Positions 55,272 through 64,000 of a stretch of DNA of 64,000 nt are shown piece by piece (position 1 is the stretch's first letter; each line of letters starts with the position of its first letter). The notes below the pieces were generated by a model. The model was not told the origin of the DNA. It saw only the letters and a list, made by a program, of their open reading frames with translations, and did not search any database. This DNA is from Pseudofrankia sp. DC12 (GTDB lineage: Bacteria; Actinomycetota; Actinomycetes; Frankiales; Frankiaceae), in assembly GCF_000966285.1 (NCBI RefSeq), contig NZ_KQ031391.1:4232540-4296539 (forward strand), in the 5' to 3' direction. The translations under genes were made by a program, and so were the position numbers.

Positions 55272-55829
55272 ATGGGCTACTTCGATTTCTTCAAGGGCTT
55301 CGGTCTCACCTTCGGCAACATGTTCCGCAAGCCGGTGACGGAGTCCTACCCGGAGCAGAAGAAGCCGACCGCGCCCCGGTTCCACGGCCGTCACCAGCTC
55401 AACCGGCACCCGGACGGGCTGGAGAAGTGCGTCGGCTGTGAGCTGTGCGCCTGGGCCTGCCCGGCCGACGCCATCTACGTCGAGGGCGCCGACAACACCG
55501 ACGAGGAGCGATTCTCGCCCGGCGAGCGGTACGGCAAGGTCTACCAGATCAACTATCTGCGCTGCATTCTGTGCGGACTGTGTATCGAGGCCTGCCCGAC
55601 CAGGGCGCTGACGATGGGGAACGAGTACGAGCTCGCCGACGACAGCCGCAACGACCTGATCTTCACCAAGGAGCAGCTGCTCGCGCCGCTGCGGGAGGGG
55701 ATGGCGGCGCCGCCCCACCCGATGTACCTCGGTGACAGCGAGACCGACTACTACCGCTGGGACCCGAACACACCGTTGCCCGCCTTCCAGGAACTGGCGC
55801 GCGACGGCGGGTCCGGTTCGGAGCACTGA
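55272..55829 (+). CDS. nuoI: NADH-quinone oxidoreductase subunit I
   Basis: 185-residue ferredoxin-like subunit with clusters N6a and N6b: [12 protein letters not shown] and [12 protein letters not shown], each with the CXXCXXCXXXCP pattern. Electrons pass from NuoG to NuoB here. GGAG lies upstream of the ATG; the stop overlaps the nuoJ ATG by one base. Confidence 0.97.
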   Translation: MGYFDFFKGFGLTFGNMFRKPVTESYPEQKKPTAPRFHGRHQLNRHPDGLEKCVGCELCAWACPADAIYVEGADNTDEERFSPGERYGKVYQINYLRCILCGLCIEACPTRALTMGNEYELADDSRNDLIFTKEQLLAPLREGMAAPPHPMYLGDSETDYYRWDPNTPLPAFQELARDGGSGSEH

Positions 55830-56704
55830 TGGGCCCGCAGTTGCTAGCCGCGGCGGCCCCGATCACCCATGTGGGGATCGGCGAGACGCTGACCTTCTGG
55901 ATCATTGCCCCGATCGCGGTACTCGGGGCGCTGGGCATGGTCTTCGCCAAGAAGGCCGTGCACGGCGCGCTCATGCTGGTCGCCAACCTGTTCTGCGTGG
56001 CGGTCTGCTACCTGCTGCAGGACGCACCGTTCCTCGGCTTCGTGCAGATCGTGGTCTACACCGGCGCGATCATGGTGCTGTTCCTGTTCGTGCTGATGCT
56101 GATCGGCGTCGAGTCCAGCGAGTCGCTGGTCGAGACGCTGCGCGGGCAGCGGGTCGCGGCCGTCGTGCTCGGCCTCGGCTTCGCCGGCCTGCTGGTCTTC
56201 CCGCTCGGGAAGGCGATCAAGAACCAGCCGGCCGCCGGGCTCGCCTCGGTCAACCAGGCCGGTGGCGGCAACATCCACGCGATCGCTCGGCTGCTGTTCA
56301 CGCAGTACGTGTTCGCCTTCGAGGCCGTCTCGGCGCTGCTGGTCATCGCCGCGGTCGGCGCGATGATCCTCGGCCATCGCGAGCGGACCGGTCCGAAGCC
56401 GTCGCAGAAGGAGACGCTGCGTCGGCGGATCGCCGAAGGCCGTGTGCTCACGCCGGTGCCGGGCCCGGGCGTGTACGCCCGCGCGGACTCCGCGGACCAG
56501 GCCCCGGCGCTGCCCGGCACGGACCGAGGCCTGGTCGGCGGCCCGCCGGCCGCGCCGACGCGCCTGCCGCCGGGTGAGGAACCACCTGGCGGTACCGGGC
56601 CTGGCAACGGCGCGACCGGGGGCGGCGGGCCCGAGGGCGCGACCGGACCCGGTGTCGCGGACGGGTCGGCGCCGGTTGGCGCCGGAAAGGGGAGCGGGCT
56701 GTGA
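55829..56704 (+). CDS. nuoJ: NADH-quinone oxidoreductase subunit J
   Basis: 291 residues with about five membrane helices in the first 180: [24 protein letters not shown] and [21 protein letters not shown] are typical. The remaining ~110 residues are a Gly/Pro-rich cytoplasmic-side tail not found in E. coli NuoJ. The stop overlaps nuoK (GTGA). Confidence 0.94.
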   Translation: MGPQLLAAAAPITHVGIGETLTFWIIAPIAVLGALGMVFAKKAVHGALMLVANLFCVAVCYLLQDAPFLGFVQIVVYTGAIMVLFLFVLMLIGVESSESLVETLRGQRVAAVVLGLGFAGLLVFPLGKAIKNQPAAGLASVNQAGGGNIHAIARLLFTQYVFAFEAVSALLVIAAVGAMILGHRERTGPKPSQKETLRRRIAEGRVLTPVPGPGVYARADSADQAPALPGTDRGLVGGPPAAPTRLPPGEEPPGGTGPGNGATGGGGPEGATGPGVADGSAPVGAGKGSGL

Positions 56705-57000
56705 ACCCGGGGAACTACCTGATCCTGGCCGGGCTGCTGTTCGCGATCGGTGCGGTCGGCGTGCTGGTCCGGCGCAACGCCATCGTCGTGTTCATGTGCA
56801 TCGAGCTGATGCTCAACGCGGTGAACCTGACGCTGGTGACCTTCTCCCGGATCAACGGCAACCTCGAGGGCCAGGTCATCGCCTTCTTCGTGATGGTGGT
56901 GGCCGCGGCCGAGGTCGTGATCGGCCTGGCGATCATTCTGGCGATCTTCCGAACGCGCAAGTCCGCGTCCGTCGACGACGTGAACCTGCTGAAGTACTGA
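56701..57000 (+). CDS. nuoK: NADH-quinone oxidoreductase subunit K
   Basis: 99-residue, three-helix antiporter-like subunit with [13 protein letters not shown] and the proton-path glutamates in helices 2 and 3 ([11 protein letters not shown]). GTG start overlapping nuoJ. Followed by 221 bp before nuoL, the only sizeable gap in the operon. Confidence 0.97.
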   Translation: MNPGNYLILAGLLFAIGAVGVLVRRNAIVVFMCIELMLNAVNLTLVTFSRINGNLEGQVIAFFVMVVAAAEVVIGLAIILAIFRTRKSASVDDVNLLKY

Positions 57001-57221
57001 GGCCCGTTGCACGCCGAGCTTCCGGGCTCGGCGGTACCGGGCGGCCGGCCACCCAGCGGGCCAGGCCCCCGGTCTCGGGCCCCTCCTGCCCTGAAGAACC
57101 GACGCAGTACGGAACAACGCCGTCCTGAGCCGCTAGCGAAGAACGGACCCACTTCAGTGACGCTGCTAGCCGAAAACCCGCCGTCCGCCGACGCGTCGGC
57201 GCGTCCCCTGGCCGACGCGCG
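57001..57221 (+). other. gap between nuoK and nuoL
   Basis: 221 bp. A 72-residue frame here ends in an ATGA overlap with nuoL, but its third-position GC is visibly below that of neighbouring genes and it has no ribosome site or recognisable fold. A short GTG-initiated leader (from 57157) coupled to nuoL cannot be excluded. Confidence 0.35.
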
Positions 57222-59183
57222 ATGAGCCCGGCTGCCCCGGCCCACGCTGTGCACTACGCCGCCGCGAGCGGTGCGTTCTCGCTGACCTGGCTGCTCATCG
57301 CCCTGCCGCTGGCCGGCGCGGCGATCCTGCTGCTCGGTGGCAGGCGCACCGACCAGTGGGGCCACCTGCTGGGCACGCTGGCGGCGGCCGCGAGCTTCGT
57401 CGTCGGTCTGGTGCTGTTCTTCTCGCTGCACAGCCGGGCCGGCGACCAGCGGGCCGTATCCCAGCACCTGTTCTCCTGGATTCCGGTCAATGGCTTCCAG
57501 GTCGACGTCGGCCTTCTCGTCGACCAGCTCTCCGTCGTCTTCGTGCTGCTGATCACCGGTGTGGGCACGCTGATTCACATCTACTCGGTCGGCTACATGG
57601 CGCACGACCCGGCCCGGCGGAAGTTCTTCGCCTACATGAACCTGTTCCTGGCCTCCATGCTGCTGCTGGTGCTCGGGAACAACTTCCTGGCGCTCTACGG
57701 CGGCTGGGAGCTGGTCGGGCTCTCGTCGTTCCTGCTCATCAAGTTCTGGGAGTACAAGCCGGCCGCGGCCACCGCGGCGAACAAGGCCTTCTACATGAAC
57801 CGGGTCGGCGACGTCGGCCTGGCGCTGGCGATCATGTTCCTGTTCGCCACGCTCGGCTCGACGAACTACGACACGGTCTTCACCGCGGCCGCCGGGCATC
57901 TGATCAGCTACGGCACGATCACCGCGATCGCCCTGCTGCTCCTGCTCGGTGCCTGTGGCAAGTCCGGCCAGTTCCCGCTGCAGGCCTGGCTCCCGGACGC
58001 GATGGAGGGCCCGACCCCGATCTCCGCGCTCATCCACGCGGCGACGATGGTCACCGCCGGCGTCTACCTGATCGCCCGGTCGGCCCCGATCTTCAACGAG
58101 ACCCACGCCGCCCGGACCGTCGTCCTCATCATCGGCGCGGTCACGATCATGATCGGCTGCATCATCGGCTGCGCGTACGACGACATCAAGAAGGTGCTCG
58201 CGTACTCGACGGTCAGCCAGATCGGCTACATGTTCCTGGCGGTCGGCCTGGGCCCGGCCGGCTACGCGCTGGGCATCATGCACCTGCTCGCGCACGGCTT
58301 CTTCAAGGCCGGCCTGTTCCTCGGCTCCGGCTCCGTCATCCACGCGATGGACGACGAGCAGGACATGCGCAGGTACGGCGGCCTGTGGAAGTACATGAAG
58401 GTCACCTGGGTGACGTTCGGCCTCGGCTACCTGGCCATCATCGGCTTCCCGCCGTTCTCCGGGTTCTTCACCAAGGACAAGATCATCGAGACGGCGTTCG
58501 ACAAGGGCGGGACGTCCGGCTACGTGCTCGGGATCATCGCCCTGCTCGGCGCCGGGATCACCGCGTTCTACATGACCCGGCTGTTCCTGATGACCTTCCA
58601 CGGCAAGGCGCGCTGGGAGCACGAAGGCAAGAACGCCAAGCACCCGCATGAGTCGCCGTTCACGATGACCGGGCCGATGATGCTGCTGGCCGTCGGGTCG
58701 GTCTTCGCCGGTGGCCTGTTCGTCCTGGGCAGCTCGATGCAGAACTGGCTCGCCCCGGTCGTCGGCGAGCACGGCGAGGCCGACCACACGCTGAACCCGG
58801 TCGTGCTGACCCTGCTGACGCTGGTCGTGATGCTCGGCGGTGTCGCGGGCGGGCTGCTGCGCTACCAGCTGCGCCCGGTGGACGCGGTCGCCAAGCCCGA
58901 CGCGCAGGTCAGCCCGCTGACCGTGGCGGCCCGCCACGACCTCTACGCGAACACCTTCAACGAGGCCGCGTTCATGATCCCGGGCAACTTCCTGGTCCGG
59001 TTCCTGGTCTGGTTCGACAAGATCATCATCGATGGCGCGGTGGGCGGGACCGCCGCCGGCATCGGTGGGCTGTCCGGCCGGTTGAGGCGCACCCAGACCG
59101 GCTACGTCCGGACCTACGCACTTTCGATGTTGGGAGGCGCGATCCTCGTGATCGGGGCCCTGCTGCTGGTGAGGGCGGGCTGA
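57222..59183 (+). CDS. nuoL: NADH-quinone oxidoreductase subunit L
   Basis: 653-residue antiporter-like subunit, about 16 helices including the long lateral helix. [21 protein letters not shown] (key Glu), [20 protein letters not shown] and [17 protein letters not shown] are signatures of the proton channel. ATG 57222; one base separates its stop from nuoM. Confidence 0.97.
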   Translation: MSPAAPAHAVHYAAASGAFSLTWLLIALPLAGAAILLLGGRRTDQWGHLLGTLAAAASFVVGLVLFFSLHSRAGDQRAVSQHLFSWIPVNGFQVDVGLLVDQLSVVFVLLITGVGTLIHIYSVGYMAHDPARRKFFAYMNLFLASMLLLVLGNNFLALYGGWELVGLSSFLLIKFWEYKPAAATAANKAFYMNRVGDVGLALAIMFLFATLGSTNYDTVFTAAAGHLISYGTITAIALLLLLGACGKSGQFPLQAWLPDAMEGPTPISALIHAATMVTAGVYLIARSAPIFNETHAARTVVLIIGAVTIMIGCIIGCAYDDIKKVLAYSTVSQIGYMFLAVGLGPAGYALGIMHLLAHGFFKAGLFLGSGSVIHAMDDEQDMRRYGGLWKYMKVTWVTFGLGYLAIIGFPPFSGFFTKDKIIETAFDKGGTSGYVLGIIALLGAGITAFYMTRLFLMTFHGKARWEHEGKNAKHPHESPFTMTGPMMLLAVGSVFAGGLFVLGSSMQNWLAPVVGEHGEADHTLNPVVLTLLTLVVMLGGVAGGLLRYQLRPVDAVAKPDAQVSPLTVAARHDLYANTFNEAAFMIPGNFLVRFLVWFDKIIIDGAVGGTAAGIGGLSGRLRRTQTGYVRTYALSMLGGAILVIGALLLVRAG

Positions 59184-59184
59184 C

Positions 59185-60744
59185 ATGCACACCGCTCCCT
59201 GGCTGACAATTCTGCTTGCCATCCCGCTCGTCGGCGCGATCGTCGTCGCCCTGATCCCGAAGACCGCCGGCACGCTCGCCAAGCAGCTCACGCTGGCGCT
59301 GACGCTGGTCGAGCTGGTCATCGCGGTGATCGCGACGGCCGCCTACCGGCCGAACGTCCCCGGCTTCCAGTTCACGCAGCAGTACGACTGGATCAAGCAG
59401 TTCGGAGTGTCGTACTCGGTCGGTGCCGACGGCATCTCGATCGTGCTGATCCTGCTCGCCGCGGTGCTGGTGCCCGTCGTCGTGCTGGCCAGCTGGCACG
59501 AGTCCGAGGAGGGCAAGCGCTCGGTCCCGGCGTTCTTCGCCCTGCTGCTGGCCCTGGAGGCCGGCATGGTCGGCGTCTTCGCCGCGACCGACGTCTTCCT
59601 GTTCTATGTCTTCTTCGAGGCGATGCTCATCCCGATGTACTTCCTCATCGGGAGCTACGGGGCGCCGAAGGAGCAGACGCAGCGTGCGTACGCGGCCGTG
59701 AAGTTCCTGCTGTACAGCCTGTTCGGCGGCCTGCTGATGCTCGCCGCGGTCATCGGGCTCTACGTCGTCTCCGTGCACCAGCTCGGCCACGGGACGTTCG
59801 ACTTCGCCACGCTGCGCCAGCTGAAGATCGACCCGACCACGCAGAAGTGGCTGTTCCTCGGCTTCTTCCTCGCGTTCGCGATCAAGGCGCCGCTGTTCCC
59901 GTTCCACACCTGGCTGCCGGACGCCGGCGCCCAGTCGCCGACCGGGGGCGCGGTGCTGCTCGTCGGCGTGCTCGACAAGGTCGGCACCTTCGGCCTGATC
60001 CGGTACTGCATCCCGCTGTTCCCGGACGCGGCGGACTACTTCGCCCCCCTGGTGCTGGCCCTAGCGGTGATCGGAATCTTCTACGGCGCGCTGCTCGCGA
60101 TCGGGCAGCGGGACATGAAGCGCCTGGTCTCCTACACCTCGCTGGCTCACTTCGGCTTCATCGCGCTGGGCTGCTTCGCCTTCACCTCGCAGGCCGGCGT
60201 CGGCGCGGTCCTCTACATGGTCAACCACGGTCTCTCCACCGGCCTGCTGTTCCTGGTGGTCGGCTTCCTGGTGGCCCGCCGGGGCAGCCGTGACGTCGAC
60301 GCCTACGGCGGCATGGCCAAGGTGACGCCGGTGCTGGCCGGGGTGTTCCTCATCGGCGGCCTTTCGTCGCTCGCGCTGCCCGGCCTGAACAGCTTCGTCT
60401 CCGAGTTCCTCGTCCTGGTCGGCACCTTCACCCGCTACCGGGCGCTGGCGATCGTCGCGACGTGCGGCATCGTGCTGGCCGCGATCTACGTCCTGAACCT
60501 CTACAAGCGCACGATGACCGGCCCGGTGACGCAGGAGAACTCGCTGCTCACCGACCTGTCGGTGCGCGAGAAGCTCGTGGTCGCGCCGATCATCGCGCTG
60601 ATCATCGCCCTCGGGGTCTACCCCAAGCCGTTGATCGACATCATCCGCCCGTCGGTGACCGCCACGTTCACCGACGTCGGCCATCACGACCCGGCACCGA
60701 CCACTCCGGTCGCCGGCGCGAGCACCACCGGAGGCCACTCGTGA
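59185..60744 (+). CDS. nuoM: NADH-quinone oxidoreductase subunit M
   Basis: 519-residue antiporter-like subunit: FFEAMLIPMYFLIG (key Glu), FHTWLPDAGAQSPTGGAVLL and YMVNHGLSTGLLFLVVGF. A Thr/Gly-rich C-terminal end overlaps nuoN by 4 bases (GTGA). Confidence 0.97.
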   Translation: MHTAPWLTILLAIPLVGAIVVALIPKTAGTLAKQLTLALTLVELVIAVIATAAYRPNVPGFQFTQQYDWIKQFGVSYSVGADGISIVLILLAAVLVPVVVLASWHESEEGKRSVPAFFALLLALEAGMVGVFAATDVFLFYVFFEAMLIPMYFLIGSYGAPKEQTQRAYAAVKFLLYSLFGGLLMLAAVIGLYVVSVHQLGHGTFDFATLRQLKIDPTTQKWLFLGFFLAFAIKAPLFPFHTWLPDAGAQSPTGGAVLLVGVLDKVGTFGLIRYCIPLFPDAADYFAPLVLALAVIGIFYGALLAIGQRDMKRLVSYTSLAHFGFIALGCFAFTSQAGVGAVLYMVNHGLSTGLLFLVVGFLVARRGSRDVDAYGGMAKVTPVLAGVFLIGGLSSLALPGLNSFVSEFLVLVGTFTRYRALAIVATCGIVLAAIYVLNLYKRTMTGPVTQENSLLTDLSVREKLVVAPIIALIIALGVYPKPLIDIIRPSVTATFTDVGHHDPAPTTPVAGASTTGGHS

Positions 60745-62324
60745 GCGCCCTCTCTGTCGTCACGGCCGCCGCGCCGGTAACAATCCCGCCGCTCCAGGTC
60801 CCGTCGGTCGAGTACTCCTCGATCAGCCCGGTCCTGGTCGTGCTCGGGCTCGCGTTCGTCGGCATCCTGGTCGAGGCGTTCACCGCGGCGTCCACCCGTC
60901 GGACGCTGCAGCCGGTACTGGCCTTCCTCGGCTTCCTGGTGGCGTTCATCGCCGTCGTCCTGCTGCACGCGCGCCGCGCGACCCTGGTGGCCGGCGCGCT
61001 GGCCATCGACGGGCCGACGCTGTTCCTGGAGGGCACGATCCTGCTGTTCGCCCTCCTGGCCGTGCTGCTCGTCGCCGAGCGGCGGCTGGACTCCACCGGC
61101 GGCGCCATCGTCGCCCAGGCCTCGGTGACTCCCGGCGCGGCCGGCTCCAACGCGCTGCAGACCTCCCAGGACGTCCAGACCGAGGTCTACCCGCTGATGG
61201 CCTTCTCGGTCTCCGGCATGCTGATGTTCGTCCAGTCGAACAACCTGTTGGTGATGTTCGTCGCGCTGGAGATCCTCTCGCTGCCGCTCTACCTGCTCGC
61301 GGGCCTCGCCCGCCGCCGCCGGCTGCTCTCGCAGGAGGCGGCGCTGAAGTACTTCCTGCTCGGCGCGTTCTCGTCGGCCTTCTTCCTCTACGGCCTGGCG
61401 ATGATCTACGGCTACGCCAGCACCGTGAACCTCGGCGGCATCGCGACGGCGGCGAGCGCCGTCGGTAAGAACGACACGTACCTGTACTTCGGGATCGGCC
61501 TGCTCGCCGTCGGGTTCTTCTTCAAGATCGGCGCGGCGCCGTTCCACTCGTGGACGCCGGACGTGTACCAGGGCTCGCCGACGCCGATCACCGCGTTCAT
61601 GGCGGCCGGCACGAAGGTCGCGGCCTTCGGCGGCCTGCTGCGCGTGTTCTACGTCGCCTTCGGCGGCCTGCGCTGGGACTGGCGGCCGATCGTCTGGGCC
61701 GTGGCTATTCTCACAATGGTCGTCGGCGCCGTTCTCGCGCTGACCCAGCGTGACATCAAGCGGATGCTCGCCTACTCGGCGATCGCCCACGCCGGCTTCC
61801 TGCTCGTCGGCCTGGCCGGCACGAACACCGACGGCCTGTCCGGCTCGATGTTCTACCTCGTCACCTACGGCTTCACAACGATCGCCGCGTTCGGCGTCGT
61901 CTCGCTGGTACGCACCAGCGACGGTGAGGCAAGCGACCTGTCCCAGTGGCAGGGGCTGGGCCGGACATCGCCGCTGCTGGCGGGCATCTTCGCCTTCCTG
62001 CTGCTCGCGCTCGCGGGCATCCCGCTGACGAGCGGCTTCACCGGCAAGTTCGCCGTCTTCCAGGCGGCGATCGCGGGCAACGCGGCCGGGCTCGTGGTCA
62101 TTGCCCTGGTCTGCAGCGCCATCGCCGCGTTCTTCTACGTCCGGGTGATCGTGCTGATGTTCTTCTCGAACCCGCCGGCCGACGGCCCGGTCGTGGTGAC
62201 GCGGCCCACGCTAACCTACGCGACGGTCGGTGTCGGAACCCTGCTGACACTGCTCCTCGGCGTCGCGCCGCAGCCTTTGTTGGACCTCGCTAGTCACGCG
62301 GCGGCCTCAGGCTTCGTACGCTGA
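60741..62324 (+). CDS. nuoN: NADH-quinone oxidoreductase subunit N
   Basis: 527-residue antiporter-like subunit: FVALEILSLPLYLLAGLAR, APFHSWTPDVYQGSPTPITAFMA, RDIKRMLAYSAIAHAGF. GTG 60741 overlaps nuoM; the frame is open far upstream only as a shadow. It closes the nuo operon; hepT-like starts 7 bases later. Confidence 0.97.
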   Translation: MSALSVVTAAAPVTIPPLQVPSVEYSSISPVLVVLGLAFVGILVEAFTAASTRRTLQPVLAFLGFLVAFIAVVLLHARRATLVAGALAIDGPTLFLEGTILLFALLAVLLVAERRLDSTGGAIVAQASVTPGAAGSNALQTSQDVQTEVYPLMAFSVSGMLMFVQSNNLLVMFVALEILSLPLYLLAGLARRRRLLSQEAALKYFLLGAFSSAFFLYGLAMIYGYASTVNLGGIATAASAVGKNDTYLYFGIGLLAVGFFFKIGAAPFHSWTPDVYQGSPTPITAFMAAGTKVAAFGGLLRVFYVAFGGLRWDWRPIVWAVAILTMVVGAVLALTQRDIKRMLAYSAIAHAGFLLVGLAGTNTDGLSGSMFYLVTYGFTTIAAFGVVSLVRTSDGEASDLSQWQGLGRTSPLLAGIFAFLLLALAGIPLTSGFTGKFAVFQAAIAGNAAGLVVIALVCSAIAAFFYVRVIVLMFFSNPPADGPVVVTRPTLTYATVGVGTLLTLLLGVAPQPLLDLASHAAASGFVR

Positions 62325-62331
62325 TGGCGGT

Positions 62332-63333
62332 ATGAGCGTAACCGGGCTGGACACCATGGGGATCAGGGCCGACCCTGATCTCGAAATCGCCGTGCGAGCG
62401 GGTCTCACGGGCGTGGAGCGCGTGCTGCGCGACGCGATCCGCAGCGAGTTCGCGTTCGTCACGGAGGCGTCGCGACATCTCACCGATGCGGGCGGAAAAC
62501 GATTCCGCCCCATGGTGGTGCTGCTCGCGGCGCACTTCGCCGACCCGGCCGCGCCGGAGGTGATCCAGGCCGCGGCCGCCATCGAGCTGACCCACCTGTC
62601 GACCCTGTACCACGACGACGTGATGGACGAGGCCCCGCTGCGCCGCGGGGCCGCGTCCGCGAACGCCCGATGGACGAACACGGTGGCGATCCTCGTCGGC
62701 GACTACCTGTTCGCCAGGGCCTCGGAGATCACCGCCGATCTCGGCCCGGAGGCGACCAGGATCCTCGCGCAGACGATCGCGACCCTCTGCGAGGGCCAGA
62801 TCCGCGAGACCGTGGGGCCGATGCCGGACGACGACCCGGTCGAGCACTACCTGCGGGTCGTCACGGGCAAGACCGCGTCGCTGATCGCCGCCTCCGGCCG
62901 GCTCGGGGCGATGATGAGCGGCGCGGACCCCGTCACGGCCGACATCCTCGCCACCTTCGGCGAGCGCATCGGGGTCTGCTTCCAGCTCTCCGACGACCTC
63001 ATCGACGTCTCGTCGGCCACCGCGGACTCCGGCAAGACCCCGGGGACCGACCTGCGGGCCGGCGTCCTGACGCTGCCGGTGCTCTACACACTGCGCACCC
63101 GGGACAAGGCTTCCGACCGGCTGCGCGAGCTGGTGGCGGCCGGCTTCTCCTCCGACGCGTCCGTCGACGAGGCGCTTGAGATCCTGCGCGGGCACCCGGG
63201 GATGGACGAGGCCCGGGCCGAGCTGCGTGCCTGGGCCGCCCGCGCCCGCGACTGCCTCGGTCCGCTCTCTGAGGGCTCGGCGCGGACCGCCCTGGAGAGC
63301 CTCACGGACTTCGTCATCGCCCGGACCGGCTGA
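62332..63333 (+). CDS. polyprenyl diphosphate synthase (menaquinone side chain)
   Basis: 333-residue trans-prenyl synthase of the heptaprenyl/octaprenyl type. It has two Asp-rich motifs: DDVMDEAPLRRG (first) and LSDDLIDVS (second). GGKRFRPMVVLLAA and a C-terminal basic segment are typical. It should make the long isoprenoid used by the UbiA-family enzyme at 22101; chain length cannot be set by eye. ATG 62332 is 7 bases after nuoN, so it is likely in the operon. In mycobacteria a menJ-like gene also neighbours a gene of this family. Confidence 0.9.
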   Translation: MSVTGLDTMGIRADPDLEIAVRAGLTGVERVLRDAIRSEFAFVTEASRHLTDAGGKRFRPMVVLLAAHFADPAAPEVIQAAAAIELTHLSTLYHDDVMDEAPLRRGAASANARWTNTVAILVGDYLFARASEITADLGPEATRILAQTIATLCEGQIRETVGPMPDDDPVEHYLRVVTGKTASLIAASGRLGAMMSGADPVTADILATFGERIGVCFQLSDDLIDVSSATADSGKTPGTDLRAGVLTLPVLYTLRTRDKASDRLRELVAAGFSSDASVDEALEILRGHPGMDEARAELRAWAARARDCLGPLSEGSARTALESLTDFVIARTG

Positions 63334-63367
63334 GGCCCTCAGCCACCAACCTCAGAACAGCGGAAGT

Positions 63368-63396
63368 GCCCGGCTCCGAGTCACTCGGAGCCGGGC
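63368..63396. terminator. strong bidirectional terminator
   Basis: GCCCGGCTCCGAG (63368-63380) pairs perfectly over 13 bp with CTCGGAGCCGGGC (63384-63396) around a 3-base loop. It lies between the convergent prenyl-synthase gene (stop 63333) and the Ser/Thr/Pro-rich gene (stop at 63481), so it can end the nuo transcript. Confidence 0.8.
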
Positions 63397-63480
63397 CCCT
63401 ACCCGATTGCCGGCGTTGCTCGCCGCCCGGCGCGATGACCCGTGGGGGGTCAGAGCCCGCGCCGGGCGGTCTGGACTGGC

Positions 63481-64000
63481 CTAGACGAACCTGCCGATGA
63501 CCGCGTGGTCGTTCGCCGGATGGTCGGCACTGGTCACCACGAACGGGTCGGTCGACCGGTAGGTGGTGCTGGTGGCCGTCACCGACGAACTCGGGCTCGG
63601 GGCCGCCGACGCGTGCGGGGTGGAGTCGGAACTGGTCGACGAGGCGCTCGGCGAGTCCGACCCCGACGGCGTCGTGGCGGACCCGCTGGGGCTTGTCGAG
63701 CCCGACGGGCTCGGCGTGCCGGACGAGTCGGGCGACGTGGACGGGTCCGGCGAGGTCGACGGGCTCGGCGTGCCGGTGCCCATGATGTCGCCCAGGTCGA
63801 GGCCGCCGATCCCGAGCCAGCCGCCCAGGGTGCCCGCCGTGCTCCCGCCGGTGCTGGCGCTGGGGCCGGTTCCCGTGCCGTCGAGCGACGACGCGTCGGC
63901 GCTGGCCGTCGCGTCCGGCGCGGCGGCCGTCGCCGGGTCCGGCGAGGTGACCGTCGGGTTGAGCGGCCCGGCGGCGTTGACGTAGCCACCGTCGCCGTAG
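63481..64000 (-). CDS. C-terminal part of a Ser/Thr/Pro-rich protein (start outside window)
   Basis: The minus-strand frame is open from the window edge to a TAG at 63481. About 172 residues are visible: a Gly-rich stretch (GYVNAAGPLNPTVTSPDP), then a long Ser/Pro/Thr/Asp tail (SPSTSPDPSTSPDSSGTPS), ending AVIGRFV. The composition suggests an exported, possibly wall-spanning tail, but no family is identifiable. An internal ATG at 63783 is not a credible gene start given the open frame upstream. Confidence 0.6.
   Translation of the reverse strand, partial: YGDGGYVNAAGPLNPTVTSPDPATAAAPDATASADASSLDGTGTGPSASTGGSTAGTLGGWLGIGGLDLGDIMGTGTPSPSTSPDPSTSPDSSGTPSPSGSTSPSGSATTPSGSDSPSASSTSSDSTPHASAAPSPSSSVTATSTTYRSTDPFVVTSADHPANDHAVIGRFV

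Noticed and set aside
57007-57225. 72-residue ORF between nuoK and nuoL
   Set aside because: Third-position GC is low, no ribosome site and no fold; only the ATGA overlap favours it.
56715-59321. 868-codon minus-strand frame opposite nuoJ-nuoL
   Set aside because: Highly charged shadow of membrane-protein codons; nuoK and nuoL are certain on the plus strand.

Overview
The window is 64 kb of very GC-rich, almost strictly in-frame DNA. GTG/TTG starts are common and stop/start overlaps (ATGA, GTGA, TGATG) are frequent. The gene content is that of a filamentous actinobacterium, most probably a Frankia/Pseudofrankia-type strain. This is an inference from the protein style, the futalosine menaquinone pathway, system II cytochrome c maturation, a 14-gene nuo operon and a hopanoid-type glycosyltransferase. 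Nearly everything is chromosomal core metabolism organised around heme, cytochrome c, menaquinone and complex I. I see no prophage, CRISPR array, tRNA or rRNA.

Layout: 0.1-7.1 kb holds a small glutaredoxin and rex-hemA-hemC-hemD-hemB. 7.6-12.5 kb holds a DrrAB-like ABC exporter, hpnB and an F420-type luciferase-like oxidoreductase. 12.7-20.2 kb holds hemL, a histidine phosphatase, resA/tlpA, ccdA, resB, ccsB and a PLDc_N protein. 20.6-27.3 kb holds menaquinone genes (ubiD-, ubiA- and ubiX-like, mqnE, mqnA) with small DUF4229-type membrane proteins. 27.3-29.4 kb holds an XRE regulator divergent from a lone receiver protein. 29.6-38.6 kb is a sulfur/siroheme block: Cys-Cys leader peptide, sulfite reductase, zinc ribbon, APS reductase, cobA fusion, an HNH/DUF222 gene, a cbiX/sirB-like chelatase and a ferredoxin-NADP reductase. 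39.1-43.5 kb holds a Ser/Thr kinase, a small basic protein, mqnC and menG. 44.2-63.3 kb holds a geranylgeranyl-reductase-family (MenJ-like) gene, nuoA-N and a polyprenyl diphosphate synthase. The last 0.5 kb is the C-terminus of a Ser/Thr/Pro-rich protein running off the window.

How the parts fit: heme and cytochrome c maturation supply the cytochromes, menaquinone is the electron carrier reduced by complex I, and siroheme (cobA, sirB) is the cofactor of the sulfite reductase, which the ferredoxin reductase may feed. Two sequences match the Rex operator closely: one on the rex-hem promoter (580-597) and one ahead of the MenJ-like/nuo block (44179-44200). The NADH-sensing repressor encoded here therefore probably controls both ends of the respiratory gene set in the window.

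Notable oddities are two reciprocally decayed CobA/HemD fusion proteins, several in-frame 15-27 bp minisatellites inside housekeeping enzymes, a 28-bp dispersed intergenic repeat, a four-copy 12-bp direct-repeat array before resA, and a probable cysteine-responsive leader peptide. I did not find a clearly new multi-gene system; the regulatory and gene-architecture features are the best candidates for novelty.
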